Shown here piece after piece: positions 17,517-26,854 of a stretch of DNA of 64,000 bases. The notes beneath the pieces are model-generated. The model ran no database searches. It saw only the letters and a list, made by a program, of their open reading frames with translations, and was not told the origin of the DNA. Within the stretch, counting starts at the first letter, position 1, and every line of letters starts with the position of its first letter. The stretch is from Kribbella sp. VKM Ac-2569 (GTDB lineage Bacteria > Actinomycetota > Actinomycetes > Propionibacteriales > Kribbellaceae): assembly GCF_004216905.1 (NCBI RefSeq), contig NZ_SGXJ01000008.1:166211-230210 (forward strand), read 5' to 3'. The position numbers and the translations under genes are program-made.

Positions 17517-20500
17517 GTGGATCGCCGAGGTGCGGGAGACGGTGCGCTCGGGCGTGCTCGCGGGCGGGTTCTCGAGGTGCGGGGTGCGGGTGCGCACAAT
17601 TTGCGGGATGTTGATGTGTCGTTCGGGCCGGGGCTGACTGCGGTTGTTGGGGTGTCGGGGTCGGGTAAGTCGTCGTTGGCGTTCGATGTGGTTTATACCG
17701 AGGCTCGTCGGCGGTTCGTCGAGTCGTTGGCGCTTGGCGGGAACCGGGCGCGGGTTCCTGCTGCGCAGGTCCGGCACATTGCGGGACTGGGTCCGGCGGT
17801 AGCGGTTGCTCAGAACGTGCTCAATCGGAATCCGTTGTCGACCCTGGCGACGTCGGTCGGGTTGCATCCGTTCTTGCGGATCCTGTACTCGCGGTTTGCC
17901 GAGGTCGAATGCCCCGATTGTCACGTGTCGGTCCGGGCCCTGTCTGCCGAGGAGCGCCTCGCCGTTGCGCTGGACCTGCTCGCTCGCAACGACGAGCTCG
18001 ACGTTGATGTGGCGATCGTGCGAGGTCTGGTCGGAAGTCACGAGCGCCTGCTGGCCGGCGTGCGAGGAGAGTTCGCCCAGGTGAGGGTGGACGGCCGCCC
18101 GTGGGCAGCGACCTCGCGGAGTCGTGTTCCCCACCTCGACCCGGCGCGGCCTCACGACGTCGTCGTTCGAGTGGCGACCCTTCAGCAGGGCCTGTCGCCG
18201 GCCGAGGTCCGGGCCGCGTTGGAACGGGCTGACGCGTTGGGCAGACCCGAGGTGCTGCTCGGTGGTACGCCGGTATTGCGGGCGCCGATCTGCCCGCAAT
18301 GCGGCGCGTGGGTCCGGCCACTCGCACCATCGGCCTTCCGTGGTGACAACGACACCTCGTCGCATCGCATCGCCGGCCTCACGTTCCAGGAGCTGCTCGG
18401 TCGATCGGTGACCGAGGTCCTCGAATTCGTGCAGCGACTCCCAGAGGGGTCGCGACGCCTCCAGGACGAGTTGCTGCGACGCCTGCGTCCGTTGCATCAG
18501 TTGGGCCTTGGTTACCTCGCCCTCGACCGGTCGATGCCGACGCTGTCGCGTGGTGAGGCGCAACGTACCCGGCTCGCCGTCGTGCTTTCGGGGCGTCTCG
18601 AAGACCTGCTGCACGTCCTCGACGAACCGACCATCGGGTTGCATCACAGCGATCTCAGACGACTGCTCGACGCCATCGCCGGCCTTCCCGGCCCGGTGCT
18701 GATGGTCGAACACGACCCGGTTGCCGTCGCGATGGCGGACGATGTCGTGGAAATCGGACCTGGCGGCGGCGACGCTGGAGGACGACTGGTGTTTCAGGGC
18801 CCGCCTGCAGAGCTGTGGCGGGCCGGCACGGCGTCGGGCATCAGCTTCTCCGCTGGGGCTCGTCGGCAACGTTCGCGGCGCCCGGTATCCGACGACCGGA
18901 TCAGCGTTGCAGGGGCGAGCCTGCGTAACCTCCGGAACGTCGGCTGCGAGATCCCGCTCGGATCGCTGACGGTGATCACCGGGCCGTCAGGAGCAGGCAA
19001 GACCACCCTGAGCCACGACGTACTGCTGGCGTCCCTGCGCGAGCGTGGTCCTGTCGGGTGCGCGACGTTCGACGCACCGGTGATACGGGCTCGTGCGGTG
19101 GATCAGGCGCCGCTGGGCAAGAACCCCCGCTCGAATCCGGCGACGTACACCAAGGTGTTCGATCGGATCCGCGAGGTTTTCGCGAACGAGACCGGACGCC
19201 CCGCCACGGACTTCACCTTCAACCGGGCAGAGGGCGCGTGCCCGGACTGCGAGGGGATGGGCTCGGTCGCGATCGGCATGAGCTTTCTGGCGCCGATCTG
19301 GGTTCCGTGCGAGGCCTGCGACGGTCAGCGCTATCGATCCGAGGTTCTCGAAGCGACGTCGGCGGGTCGGTCGATCGCCGATGTGTTGGCACTCAGCGTC
19401 GACGAGGCCAACGCGGCGTTCGCCGAGCACCCGTCGGTCACGAGCATCCTGCAGTCTTTGCAGGAGGTCGGGCTCGGTTATCTGACGCTCGGACAACCGT
19501 CGCCGAGCCTTTCCGGTGGAGAGGCCCAACGCGTGCGGCTGGCCCGCGAGGTGGCCAAAGCTCGGACCGGCGACCTGGTGCTGCTCGACGAGCCCACGAC
19601 AGGTCTGCACCCTGGCGACCTCGATCGGTTGCTCGCGGTGCTCGACCGGCTGACGGACAACGGCTGCACTGTGGTCGTCGTCGAGCACCAGCCCGACGTG
19701 ATCGCCGCCGCTGACTGGTGCATCGATCTGGGCCCGGGAGGCGGTCCCGATGGCGGACGGCTGCAGCACTGCGGGCCACCTGTTGCCGAGAAGCGGCCGA
19801 GGGTGCATCCGCGCACCGAGCCGCGCACCGATCGACGCTCCAGCAATGCTATCCGCGTACGCGGCGCTCGCGCCCACAACCTGCAAGGCGTCGACGTCGA
19901 CTTCGCCAAGGGCCGATTCACTGTCGTCACGGGCGTATCGGGTTCGGGCAAGTCGTCGTTGGTCCACGACGTCGTCGAGTCGGAGGCGAACCGGCGGCTG
20001 CTCGAGTGCCTGTCGGTCTACGAGCGCCAGTCGGTCCGCGAGGGACCGGAGGCTCCGGTCGACTCGCTGACCGGTCTGGGCCCGACGATGAATATCGACC
20101 CGTCCGGCCGGGTCCTCGACGCGCGTGGGCCGGGCGTCGACGTCTGGGACCGGGTGACCATTGGCCGGTCCGGCGACCTCGATCGTCTGCTCGCTGTGAT
20201 CATCGCGCGGGCCGGTGTCCGCACTTGCCTGGCCTGCGGCGCAGGTTCGGTACGCCGGACGTCCCCGAAGCCGGAAGCGCCGTGGATGTGCGACGACTGC
20301 GGGACCAGCGCCGTACCGATCGAGCCGCGACATCTGGTGGGGTCACCGGTGTCGACCTGTCCGCAGTGCCTGGGCCTCGGAGTCGAGCACGAGTTCGACT
20401 TCCCCAACCTGATCGTGGATCCGGATGTGCCCATCCTCGGCGGCGTCTTCGGCGGCAGTCTGGCCTGGTTCGGCACAACCCGCGGCGAGGAGCCGCCGAT

Positions 20501-22223
20501 GCGGTCGCTGGCCGAGCGCTACCGGTTCGACCTGGACCGCACCCCCTGGAAGGCGTTGAGTGACGAGGCCCAACACGCCGTGCTGTACGGCGACGCGTTC
20601 TGGCGCGGGTTGAATTCGTGGGCCGCGAACGATGTCGGGGGCAAGGACTCGACCGTGTTCCCGTGCCGGGAGTGTGGTGGTCGGCGGCTCCGTTCGCCGT
20701 ACCTGGCAATCCGCATCGAGGGACGCGGACGGGATGAACTCTTCTCGACCTCGCTCGCCGACCTCGAGTCCGTCCTGACCTCGATGGACGAACCTGAGGA
20801 TCGACAAGCGGCAGACGCCCGGAGCATCGCGCTGCGCCGGCTCGGCTTCCTCCATGCCGTCGGGCTGGGCTACCTCGACCTGAACCGGGCGACCTGGACG
20901 CTATCGGCCGGTGAAGCGCAACGCATCAAGTTGGCGTCGGTGCTCGGGGCCGGACTTGTCGGGATGACGGTAACGCTCGACGAACCCTCGAGGGGCCTGC
21001 ATCCCTCGGAGGTGACCACCCTGGCAAGGACGCTGACCGAGTTGCGGGCCGCGGGCAACACCGTCATCGCCGTCGAGCACGACCCGATTCTCATCCGCGC
21101 GGCGGACGACGTCATCGAGATCGGCCCTGGTCCCGGACGGTCGGGCGGTCGCTTGGTCGGACTGGACAGCCCGCAGTCCGTGACGCGAGCGGTTCTGGAC
21201 GGAAATGTCCCAGCCACGCGCCGCGACGGCCGTCGGGAGCCGACAGGCTGGATGCAGGTCACCGGAGCGCGGGAGAACAATCTCGACGGGCTCGACGTCC
21301 GCGTTCCGCTCGGCGTGCTGGCCGGAGTCTGCGGGATGTCCGGGTCGGGTAAGTCCTCGCTCGTCGTCGACACCATTGCACTGGGCCTGACCCGGCCCAA
21401 GACCAACATCTCTGGCAGTGGCGTGATCCGCGTCCGCCCGGGCGATCATGACGCCATCTCCGGTGCACCCAGGCGAACGGTTGTGGCTGACCAGTCCCGC
21501 GCCGAGATCACGTCACCGGGGATGTTTCTCGGGCTCATCGGCGCCGTCCGGAAGGAGTTCGCCGGCACCGAGGCAGCAACGGAGCAAGGCATCACGATCA
21601 AGGATCTGGCCTATCGCTGCGACGCTTGCAAGGGCAAAGGGGCCTGGCAGCAGGACATGTCTTTCCTGCCGTCGATTCCTCAGACCTGCGAGGCCTGTGC
21701 CGGATCCGGGTACCGCCGCGAGGTCGCCACGCTGCTCCACCGTGGCCGCAGCCTCGCCGACATCGAAGACCTCACCATCGACGAACTGGTCGACGAGTGG
21801 GGCGACCTCGACGCGGTACGGCGAGTCGGTGAAGCCGCCGTCGCGCTCGGGCTCGGCTATCTCGTCGTACGCCAGCCGGGCTGGAGTCTGTCCGGTGGCG
21901 AGGCACAGCGGCTCAAGCTCGCCAAAGAATTCGCCCGTACGACGAAGACACCCGCCCTGTACGTGCTGGATGAACCGACCGTCGGGCTTCATGCCACCGA
22001 CGTCGCAGTGCTCGTTCGCACACTTGACACGCTCGTTGCTGCTGGCAACAGTGTGCTGGTCGTCGAGCACGATCCGGCGTTCCTCGCCGCCTGCGACTGG
22101 CTCATCGAACTCGGCCCTGGCGCGGGCCCGGACGGCGGCCGAATCGTCTTCGAGGGTCCACCCGACGCGCTCGTCGAGGCCGACACCGCCACCGCGCCGC
22201 ACGTTCTCGGGGTGCTGCCATGA
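17517..22223 (+). CDS. tandem (double) UvrA-like ATPase, two UvrA paralogues fused in one polypeptide
   Basis: One 1568-residue frame contains four ABC ATPase modules. Walker A sites lie near residues 45 (GVSGSGKSS), 488 (GPSGAGKTT), 806 (GVSGSGKSS) and 1271 (GMSGSGKSS). Each has its own signature (LSRGEAQR, LSGGEAQR, LSAGEAQR, LSGGEAQR) and Walker B (LDEPT/LDEPS-x-GLH). Zn-type CxxC pairs (CPDC, CPQC, CEAC, CDAC) recur in each half. A normal UvrA has two modules in 750-950 residues, so this is two UvrA-like proteins of about 780 residues in series. UvrA proteins scan DNA for bulky damage; diverged paralogues (DrrC/UvrA2 type) give resistance to DNA-binding drugs. GTG 17517 was chosen because homology begins just after it. 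The stop overlaps the next start (ATGA). Confidence 0.9.
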   Translation: MDRRGAGDGALGRARGRVLEVRGAGAHNLRDVDVSFGPGLTAVVGVSGSGKSSLAFDVVYTEARRRFVESLALGGNRARVPAAQVRHIAGLGPAVAVAQNVLNRNPLSTLATSVGLHPFLRILYSRFAEVECPDCHVSVRALSAEERLAVALDLLARNDELDVDVAIVRGLVGSHERLLAGVRGEFAQVRVDGRPWAATSRSRVPHLDPARPHDVVVRVATLQQGLSPAEVRAALERADALGRPEVLLGGTPVLRAPICPQCGAWVRPLAPSAFRGDNDTSSHRIAGLTFQELLGRSVTEVLEFVQRLPEGSRRLQDELLRRLRPLHQLGLGYLALDRSMPTLSRGEAQRTRLAVVLSGRLEDLLHVLDEPTIGLHHSDLRRLLDAIAGLPGPVLMVEHDPVAVAMADDVVEIGPGGGDAGGRLVFQGPPAELWRAGTASGISFSAGARRQRSRRPVSDDRISVAGASLRNLRNVGCEIPLGSLTVITGPSGAGKTTLSHDVLLASLRERGPVGCATFDAPVIRARAVDQAPLGKNPRSNPATYTKVFDRIREVFANETGRPATDFTFNRAEGACPDCEGMGSVAIGMSFLAPIWVPCEACDGQRYRSEVLEATSAGRSIADVLALSVDEANAAFAEHPSVTSILQSLQEVGLGYLTLGQPSPSLSGGEAQRVRLAREVAKARTGDLVLLDEPTTGLHPGDLDRLLAVLDRLTDNGCTVVVVEHQPDVIAAADWCIDLGPGGGPDGGRLQHCGPPVAEKRPRVHPRTEPRTDRRSSNAIRVRGARAHNLQGVDVDFAKGRFTVVTGVSGSGKSSLVHDVVESEANRRLLECLSVYERQSVREGPEAPVDSLTGLGPTMNIDPSGRVLDARGPGVDVWDRVTIGRSGDLDRLLAVIIARAGVRTCLACGAGSVRRTSPKPEAPWMCDDCGTSAVPIEPRHLVGSPVSTCPQCLGLGVEHEFDFPNLIVDPDVPILGGVFGGSLAWFGTTRGEEPPMRSLAERYRFDLDRTPWKALSDEAQHAVLYGDAFWRGLNSWAANDVGGKDSTVFPCRECGGRRLRSPYLAIRIEGRGRDELFSTSLADLESVLTSMDEPEDRQAADARSIALRRLGFLHAVGLGYLDLNRATWTLSAGEAQRIKLASVLGAGLVGMTVTLDEPSRGLHPSEVTTLARTLTELRAAGNTVIAVEHDPILIRAADDVIEIGPGPGRSGGRLVGLDSPQSVTRAVLDGNVPATRRDGRREPTGWMQVTGARENNLDGLDVRVPLGVLAGVCGMSGSGKSSLVVDTIALGLTRPKTNISGSGVIRVRPGDHDAISGAPRRTVVADQSRAEITSPGMFLGLIGAVRKEFAGTEAATEQGITIKDLAYRCDACKGKGAWQQDMSFLPSIPQTCEACAGSGYRREVATLLHRGRSLADIEDLTIDELVDEWGDLDAVRRVGEAAVALGLGYLVVRQPGWSLSGGEAQRLKLAKEFARTTKTPALYVLDEPTVGLHATDVAVLVRTLDTLVAAGNSVLVVEHDPAFLAACDWLIELGPGAGPDGGRIVFEGPPDALVEADTATAPHVLGVLP

Positions 22224-23164
22224 ACCTCGGCACTCTACTGCTCGGAGACCCGTCCCCATCGCTGCGGTGGCGAGCCGCCCGGGAACTGGAGGGGGCCGCC
22301 GATGACGATGCTGAGGTCACCGCGTGGCGCACTGAGATCGATCGGAGCGCGGAGATCGATGCACTCGTAGCGCGACTGGCAACAGCCGAAACCCAGCCGT
22401 ACGTCGCGGGCTATCTGCTCTGCCAACTGGCCTTCCTCGGGTACCGCGGGCCTGCCACGGCGGCTGCGGTCGAGAAGATCTTCGGCGCCCAACAGCCCGA
22501 TGGCTCGTGGTCGATTCCGCCAACCACCCCTGGCTCCGCCGAAGGTCCTCGCTTCATCACCATGCACACCGTCGTACCGCTGCGCGGCATCGCCGCCGCC
22601 GGCTTCGCCACCGATCCCCGTTCCGAGCGCGCCTACGAGTGGCTGCTCGGTGTACGTCTCCAGGACGGATCCTGGCCGTCCGGCCCGAAGGCCGACCTCG
22701 GGCAGGCGGGCCGGCCGACGCCGCCCGAGAAGGAGTACCGCCGGCTGACCCGCGGGCTTGGTTGCCGATCGGCGACGACCGGTGCTGTCGCCTGCCTGGC
22801 GATGCACTCCGAGCGACGGCGATCCGACGCCGCCCGGATCGGCGTCGATCACCTTCTCGCACGGGAGACCCGGGATGCGTCGACCCTCGGTTGGGAGGTT
22901 TCGCGTCTGGTCGGGCTCGAACGAGCGATGGGACAGGTCACGTTCTATGCCACGCACGACCTAGCCTTCCTGCTCGACCTCGCCTCCCGTTGCGGCGTCT
23001 CGCCGCAGGACCGTCAGATCCGTGGCCTGGTCGACTACCTGGAGACGCTGCGCGGGCCTTACGGACTCTGGCAACACCCCACACATCCCCAGCTCGCCGG
23101 TTGGCTGTCTCTGGTCCTCGAGAGCAGCCTTCGGCGCCTCAGTGCAGGGGCGGCTTCACCGTGA
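22220..23164 (+). CDS. terpenoid-cyclase/prenyltransferase-like alpha-toroid protein
   Basis: The 314-residue protein has repeats of the terpenoid cyclase/protein prenyltransferase toroid: QQPDGSW, LQDGSWPSG and GPYGLWQHP, each a QW-type motif. The DxDD of class II cyclases and the zinc ligands of protein prenyltransferases are not visible, so catalysis of those reactions is doubtful. It may be a binding or scaffold protein. ATG overlaps the stop of the tandem UvrA gene, so the two are translationally coupled and probably act together. The last 26 bases overlap the convergent oxidoreductase gene. Confidence 0.7.
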   Translation: MNLGTLLLGDPSPSLRWRAARELEGAADDDAEVTAWRTEIDRSAEIDALVARLATAETQPYVAGYLLCQLAFLGYRGPATAAAVEKIFGAQQPDGSWSIPPTTPGSAEGPRFITMHTVVPLRGIAAAGFATDPRSERAYEWLLGVRLQDGSWPSGPKADLGQAGRPTPPEKEYRRLTRGLGCRSATTGAVACLAMHSERRRSDAARIGVDHLLARETRDASTLGWEVSRLVGLERAMGQVTFYATHDLAFLLDLASRCGVSPQDRQIRGLVDYLETLRGPYGLWQHPTHPQLAGWLSLVLESSLRRLSAGAASP

Positions 23165-24059
23165 TGATGATCCTGCCGCGCGTGTGCTCTGCGAACGCGG
23201 CGGGGACGGCAGCCAAGTCTTGGACATCCGTTACGAGCGGTTTGAGTCGGCCATCGCGGACGCGAGCAGCCAACTGAGCCGTCTGTTCGCGGTGGGGCTC
23301 GACGACGAAGAAGATTGCTCTGCCGTTGCGAGGGTCGACGGTCGGCGGGTCGGCGACAGTGACGAGGGTGCCGCCGGGGCGCAACAGCGCGGTGGAGCGG
23401 TCGCGAATCTCGCCGCCGATCACGTCGAACACCACGTCGACCTCGCCGGCGTCCTCGAGGCGGTCGCTGTCCAGGTCGAGGAACTCGTGGGCGCCCAGGG
23501 TGCCGGCCAGGTCCCGGTCGGCGGCCCGGCCGGTGCCGATGATGTGGGCACCGGTCTCGCGGGCCAGTTGTACGGCGACCGACCCAACGGAACCGCCGGC
23601 GCCGTGGATAAGGACGGTTTGGCCTGCTTGCAGGTGAGCGTGGTCGAACAGCGCCTGCCAGGCCGTCAGACCCGGCATCACCAGAGCGGCCGCGGTGACG
23701 TGGTCGACGTCGGCGGGGAGCGGAGCCAGATTGCGAGCTTCCACAGCGGTGTACTCGGCGAGCGAACCGTTGCGGGCCCAGTCGGTCAGCCCGAAGACCC
23801 GCTGGCCGACCGTGAGACCCGTCGTACCGTAGCCGAGCTCGATGACCACTCCGGACACCTCGTGGCCGAGGACACTTGGCGTGCGGTCACGGCCGGCGCG
23901 GTCAGTCCAGGTCCCGGGCCAGTCCGGCTCGCCTCGGAGGAAGCCGGCGGCGTGGACCTCCACGATGACGTCGTTCTCGGCGGCTCGGGGGTGGGGCAGC
24001 TCGGTCAGGGACAGCCCGTAGCCATCGGCCTCGCGGTCCCGGACAGTGATGGCACGCAT
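23139..24059 (-). CDS. zinc-free quinone oxidoreductase (MDR superfamily)
   Basis: 306 residues of the medium-chain dehydrogenase/reductase fold. An N-terminal GroES-like domain carries VLGHEVSGVV, and a Rossmann domain carries the NADPH loop HGAGGSVGSVAVQLA. The structural and catalytic zinc ligands of alcohol dehydrogenases are absent, which is typical of quinone reductases acting on reactive carbonyls or quinones. ATG 24059 follows a GAAGGA ribosome binding site. A longer upstream reading frame lacks family similarity and was discarded. The gene is convergent with the toroid gene and divergent from a lipoprotein gene. Confidence 0.87.
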   Translation of the reverse strand: MRAITVRDREADGYGLSLTELPHPRAAENDVIVEVHAAGFLRGEPDWPGTWTDRAGRDRTPSVLGHEVSGVVIELGYGTTGLTVGQRVFGLTDWARNGSLAEYTAVEARNLAPLPADVDHVTAAALVMPGLTAWQALFDHAHLQAGQTVLIHGAGGSVGSVAVQLARETGAHIIGTGRAADRDLAGTLGAHEFLDLDSDRLEDAGEVDVVFDVIGGEIRDRSTALLRPGGTLVTVADPPTVDPRNGRAIFFVVEPHREQTAQLAARVRDGRLKPLVTDVQDLAAVPAAFAEHTRGRIIITVKPPLH

Positions 24060-24193
24060 TGAAGATCCTTCGCAGTGGTCGTTGTGACGGTACTCCTCGA
24101 CCGTAGGCAGCTGCGGCCCGCGATCGCTGGGCCATTCGGACGCGGTTTCGATGGGCCACCTGGGCTGCGCCGTTGGCTTGTTACGGTCGGGTG

Positions 24194-25465
24194 GTGCTTG
24201 TACGCCGTCGGGCTGTCCTTCTTGGTGCCGCCTCTGTGCCCCTGCTTGTTGCGTGTGGGGAGACCGCGGACAAGGCCGCGCCGAAGTTGAGGCTTGAGAA
24301 GGTTTGGCAAGAGCAGGTGGTGACACCGGGGGCGGCTATGCCTGGGCGGGTGCGGGTGGTGGGGGATGCCATCGTGGTGGCCGACGGCACGGGAACGGAG
24401 AACGCCCGGGTCTGCTGCTTCAACGCAGCAGACGGTGCGCGGAAGTGGGTGATCGACGGCAACAAACCGCTGGCGGTGCCGGAGTGGGGGACCGTCTGGG
24501 TTTGTGTCGTCGGCCCAGGAGTTCTGGGTATCACGGCGACGATGGTTCAGCGGCCGGCGGTGCGGGTTGCCGGGGACGTCCTGCCGGTATCGGTTGCGTC
24601 TGCGCCTAGGGGTACGACGACCAGCGGGGTCGTCGGTGTCGACGTACGGACGGGCGATCCGGTCTGGGGTTTTCGGGCCGTTGCGACCCCGTCCACTGAG
24701 CGCACGATGGTCACGGCGGTGGCCGAGTCCGTCGTGCTCGCGACCGTCAGCACGCCGTTCGGCCCCGGCTGGCCGAACAGGGCCCAGTCACCGACCACGA
24801 TCGCGCTCGACACCAAGACCGGCGCCGAGCTGTGGCGTGCCGCAGATGTCGTCGGAGTCTCGGGTGACGGGAACTCGGTCGTCGTCGCGAGGCGGACGGC
24901 GGCGTCCTGGCACCTGGAGGTCCGGGACGCGCGGACCGGAAAGACGCGCTGGTCAGGTACGCATCAGTCGCGCGGACCGTACGAACACAAGGGAACGGCC
25001 GGGGACCACACCGTGCTGCAACACGCGGACCGCACCGATATCGACGTGATCCGGTTGTCCGATGGCGCGGTACTCGTTCTCGATACCGACACTGTGCCGA
25101 ACGTGGTGGCGAGCGATCCGCCGTTGCTCGTCTGGGACGGCGGGGTCGCCTGGTGGGCCAAGGGTCCGAACGGCTTCGTCACCCAGGCCTTGCCCCAAGG
25201 CTCGCCCACAAAGGGGAAGCATCGGCCCAAGGGCCTGGAGTTCAGGGCGGCGTACGGCGTTGGGCCGTACATCTGGGGCCTCCTCGGCGACACGCAGCAA
25301 ACCGACAAGAACGACTACTACCTCGTGGGGACGATCGCGGTGGACCGCACCGGTGCGCCGTGCTCGCCGAGCCTGCAAGGAGTAGCCCTCGCCGACGTCT
25401 CCGACAAGTGGCTGGTCGTCGGCCGAAAGGGGTACGTCGAGGTCCACCGGATCACGACCGCTTGA
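24194..25465 (+). CDS. PQQ-like beta-propeller lipoprotein
   Basis: The start, GTG 24194 (or 24191), gives a short basic N-terminus, then AVLLGAASVPLLVAC with a lipobox (LVAC), so the protein is probably exported and lipid-anchored. The mature part is a run of blade-like repeats: ARVCCFNAADGARKWV, GVDVRTGDPVWGF, ALDTKTGAELWRA and VRDARTGKTRW. Each has the D..TG...W pattern of PQQ-type propellers, but there is no sign of a cofactor site. It probably acts as a binding or assembly protein at the membrane. Ligand unknown. Confidence 0.75.
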   Translation: MLVRRRAVLLGAASVPLLVACGETADKAAPKLRLEKVWQEQVVTPGAAMPGRVRVVGDAIVVADGTGTENARVCCFNAADGARKWVIDGNKPLAVPEWGTVWVCVVGPGVLGITATMVQRPAVRVAGDVLPVSVASAPRGTTTSGVVGVDVRTGDPVWGFRAVATPSTERTMVTAVAESVVLATVSTPFGPGWPNRAQSPTTIALDTKTGAELWRAADVVGVSGDGNSVVVARRTAASWHLEVRDARTGKTRWSGTHQSRGPYEHKGTAGDHTVLQHADRTDIDVIRLSDGAVLVLDTDTVPNVVASDPPLLVWDGGVAWWAKGPNGFVTQALPQGSPTKGKHRPKGLEFRAAYGVGPYIWGLLGDTQQTDKNDYYLVGTIAVDRTGAPCSPSLQGVALADVSDKWLVVGRKGYVEVHRITTA

Positions 25466-25494
25466 CCAGCCGGCCGAGAGAAAGACAGCGATAG

Positions 25495-26823
25495 ATGCAG
25501 ACAGTTCTGTCCACCGATCCCCGTCCGTCCGCGCCGGTGCGCGCTGTGCTCGTCGGCGCCGGGCATCGCGGGGTGCTCTACTCGCGCTACGCGCAGGTCG
25601 CGCCCGACGCGCTGGCGATCACCGCGATCGTCGAGCCTGATCCGACGCGTCGCGAGCGGTGGGGTACCGAGTTCAGCATCCCCCAGGCGGCCCGGTACTC
25701 GTCGCTGACCGACCTTCCGGACGCGGGCGCGGTCGCGGAGGTGGCGATCGACGCCACGATGGACCAGGATCACGTGCCGACCGCCATCCACCTGCTCGCC
25801 GCCGGGTACGACGTGCTGTTGGAGAAGCCGATCGCACAGAGCGCGCCGGAGCTCATGGCCTTGGCACAGGCGCAGCGGACGTCCGGACGGACCTTGATGA
25901 TCTGTCACGTGCTGCGCTACGCACCGTTCTACAGCGAGGCCAAGCGCCGCATCGTCGCCGGCGAGATCGGTGAGCCCTTGAGCATCGAGATGGCCGAGCA
26001 CGTCAGCTACGACCACATGTCGATGGCGTTCGTGCGTGGTCGCTGGGGCAACTCCGAGCAGTCGGGTTCGTCGATGCTCCTCGCCAAGTGCTGCCACGAC
26101 CTGGATCTCATGACCTGGCTGTGCAACGCCGCGGCCCCGGCCCGCGTCGCCAGCTCGGGATCCCGTGGGATGTTCGTACCGGAACGTGCACCGCAGGGAG
26201 CAGGCACCCGGTGCCTGTCCGACTGCTCGATCGAGGCGACGTGCTCGTACTCGGCACAGCGGCTGTACGTCGACCTGAACAAGTGGCCGGAATACATCTG
26301 GGAGCAGGCCGAGCACCTGAGCCCTGATCTCGACCTGGACCAGAAGCTCGAGTCGTTGCGCACCGACAACCGCTACGGCCGGTGCGTCTGGCACGCCGAC
26401 AACGACGTACTCGATCGCCAGACTGTGAGCGTCGAGTTCGCCGACGGTGTCATCGGGTCCTTCGCGCTGGCGACCAACACACCGGCGTCGAGCCGCACGC
26501 TGCACGTCGTCGGGACCACCGGTGAGATCTCCGGGGCGTTGGAGGACGGGACGCTTCGGGTACGTCGCATTCGCACGGACGGAGCTGCTTCGTTCGACGA
26601 GGAGATCATCACCACGTCGGTGACCAACGACATGCACGGCGGTGGCGATCATCGTCTGGTGGCGGACTTCGTCCGAGTCGTACGCGGGGAGCCGGCCAGC
26701 GTGTCGAGCACGCAGCTCGCTGACTCGGTCAACGGCCACCTCTTGGTCTTCGCCGCCGAACGCGCCCGGCAGCAGCACCGCTGGGTCGAGCTGGCCGAGT
26801 TGCAGCCCACGGTCGACGCCTGA
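25495..26823 (+). CDS. Gfo/Idh/MocA-family NAD(P)-dependent sugar oxidoreductase
   Basis: 442 residues. The N-terminal Rossmann fold begins AVLVGAGHRGVLY. The catalytic-type motif YDVLLEKPIAQ (EKP lysine) lies near residue 112, and the C-terminal beta-sheet domain carries CCHDLDLMTWL (H-D pair). These enzymes oxidise or reduce sugars and inositols. The next gene, an arylsulfatase, starts 31 bases downstream on the same strand, so the pair may act together on a sulfated carbohydrate. ATG 25495 is preceded by GAGAGAAAGACAG, a weak ribosome binding site. Confidence 0.87.
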   Translation: MQTVLSTDPRPSAPVRAVLVGAGHRGVLYSRYAQVAPDALAITAIVEPDPTRRERWGTEFSIPQAARYSSLTDLPDAGAVAEVAIDATMDQDHVPTAIHLLAAGYDVLLEKPIAQSAPELMALAQAQRTSGRTLMICHVLRYAPFYSEAKRRIVAGEIGEPLSIEMAEHVSYDHMSMAFVRGRWGNSEQSGSSMLLAKCCHDLDLMTWLCNAAAPARVASSGSRGMFVPERAPQGAGTRCLSDCSIEATCSYSAQRLYVDLNKWPEYIWEQAEHLSPDLDLDQKLESLRTDNRYGRCVWHADNDVLDRQTVSVEFADGVIGSFALATNTPASSRTLHVVGTTGEISGALEDGTLRVRRIRTDGAASFDEEIITTSVTNDMHGGGDHRLVADFVRVVRGEPASVSSTQLADSVNGHLLVFAAERARQQHRWVELAELQPTVDA

Positions 26824-26854
26824 CGCCTCACTACTCGAACCGACGCGGAGGAAC

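Noticed and set aside
18987..20333. 448-residue minus-strand frame inside the tandem UvrA gene
   Set aside because: Composition is typical of a shadow of GC-rich coding sequence; no motif or start signal, and the plus strand has intact ABC motifs.
22220..23164. catalytic squalene/terpene cyclase
   Set aside because: The toroid repeats are present but the DxDD motif is not, so a cyclase reaction was not claimed.
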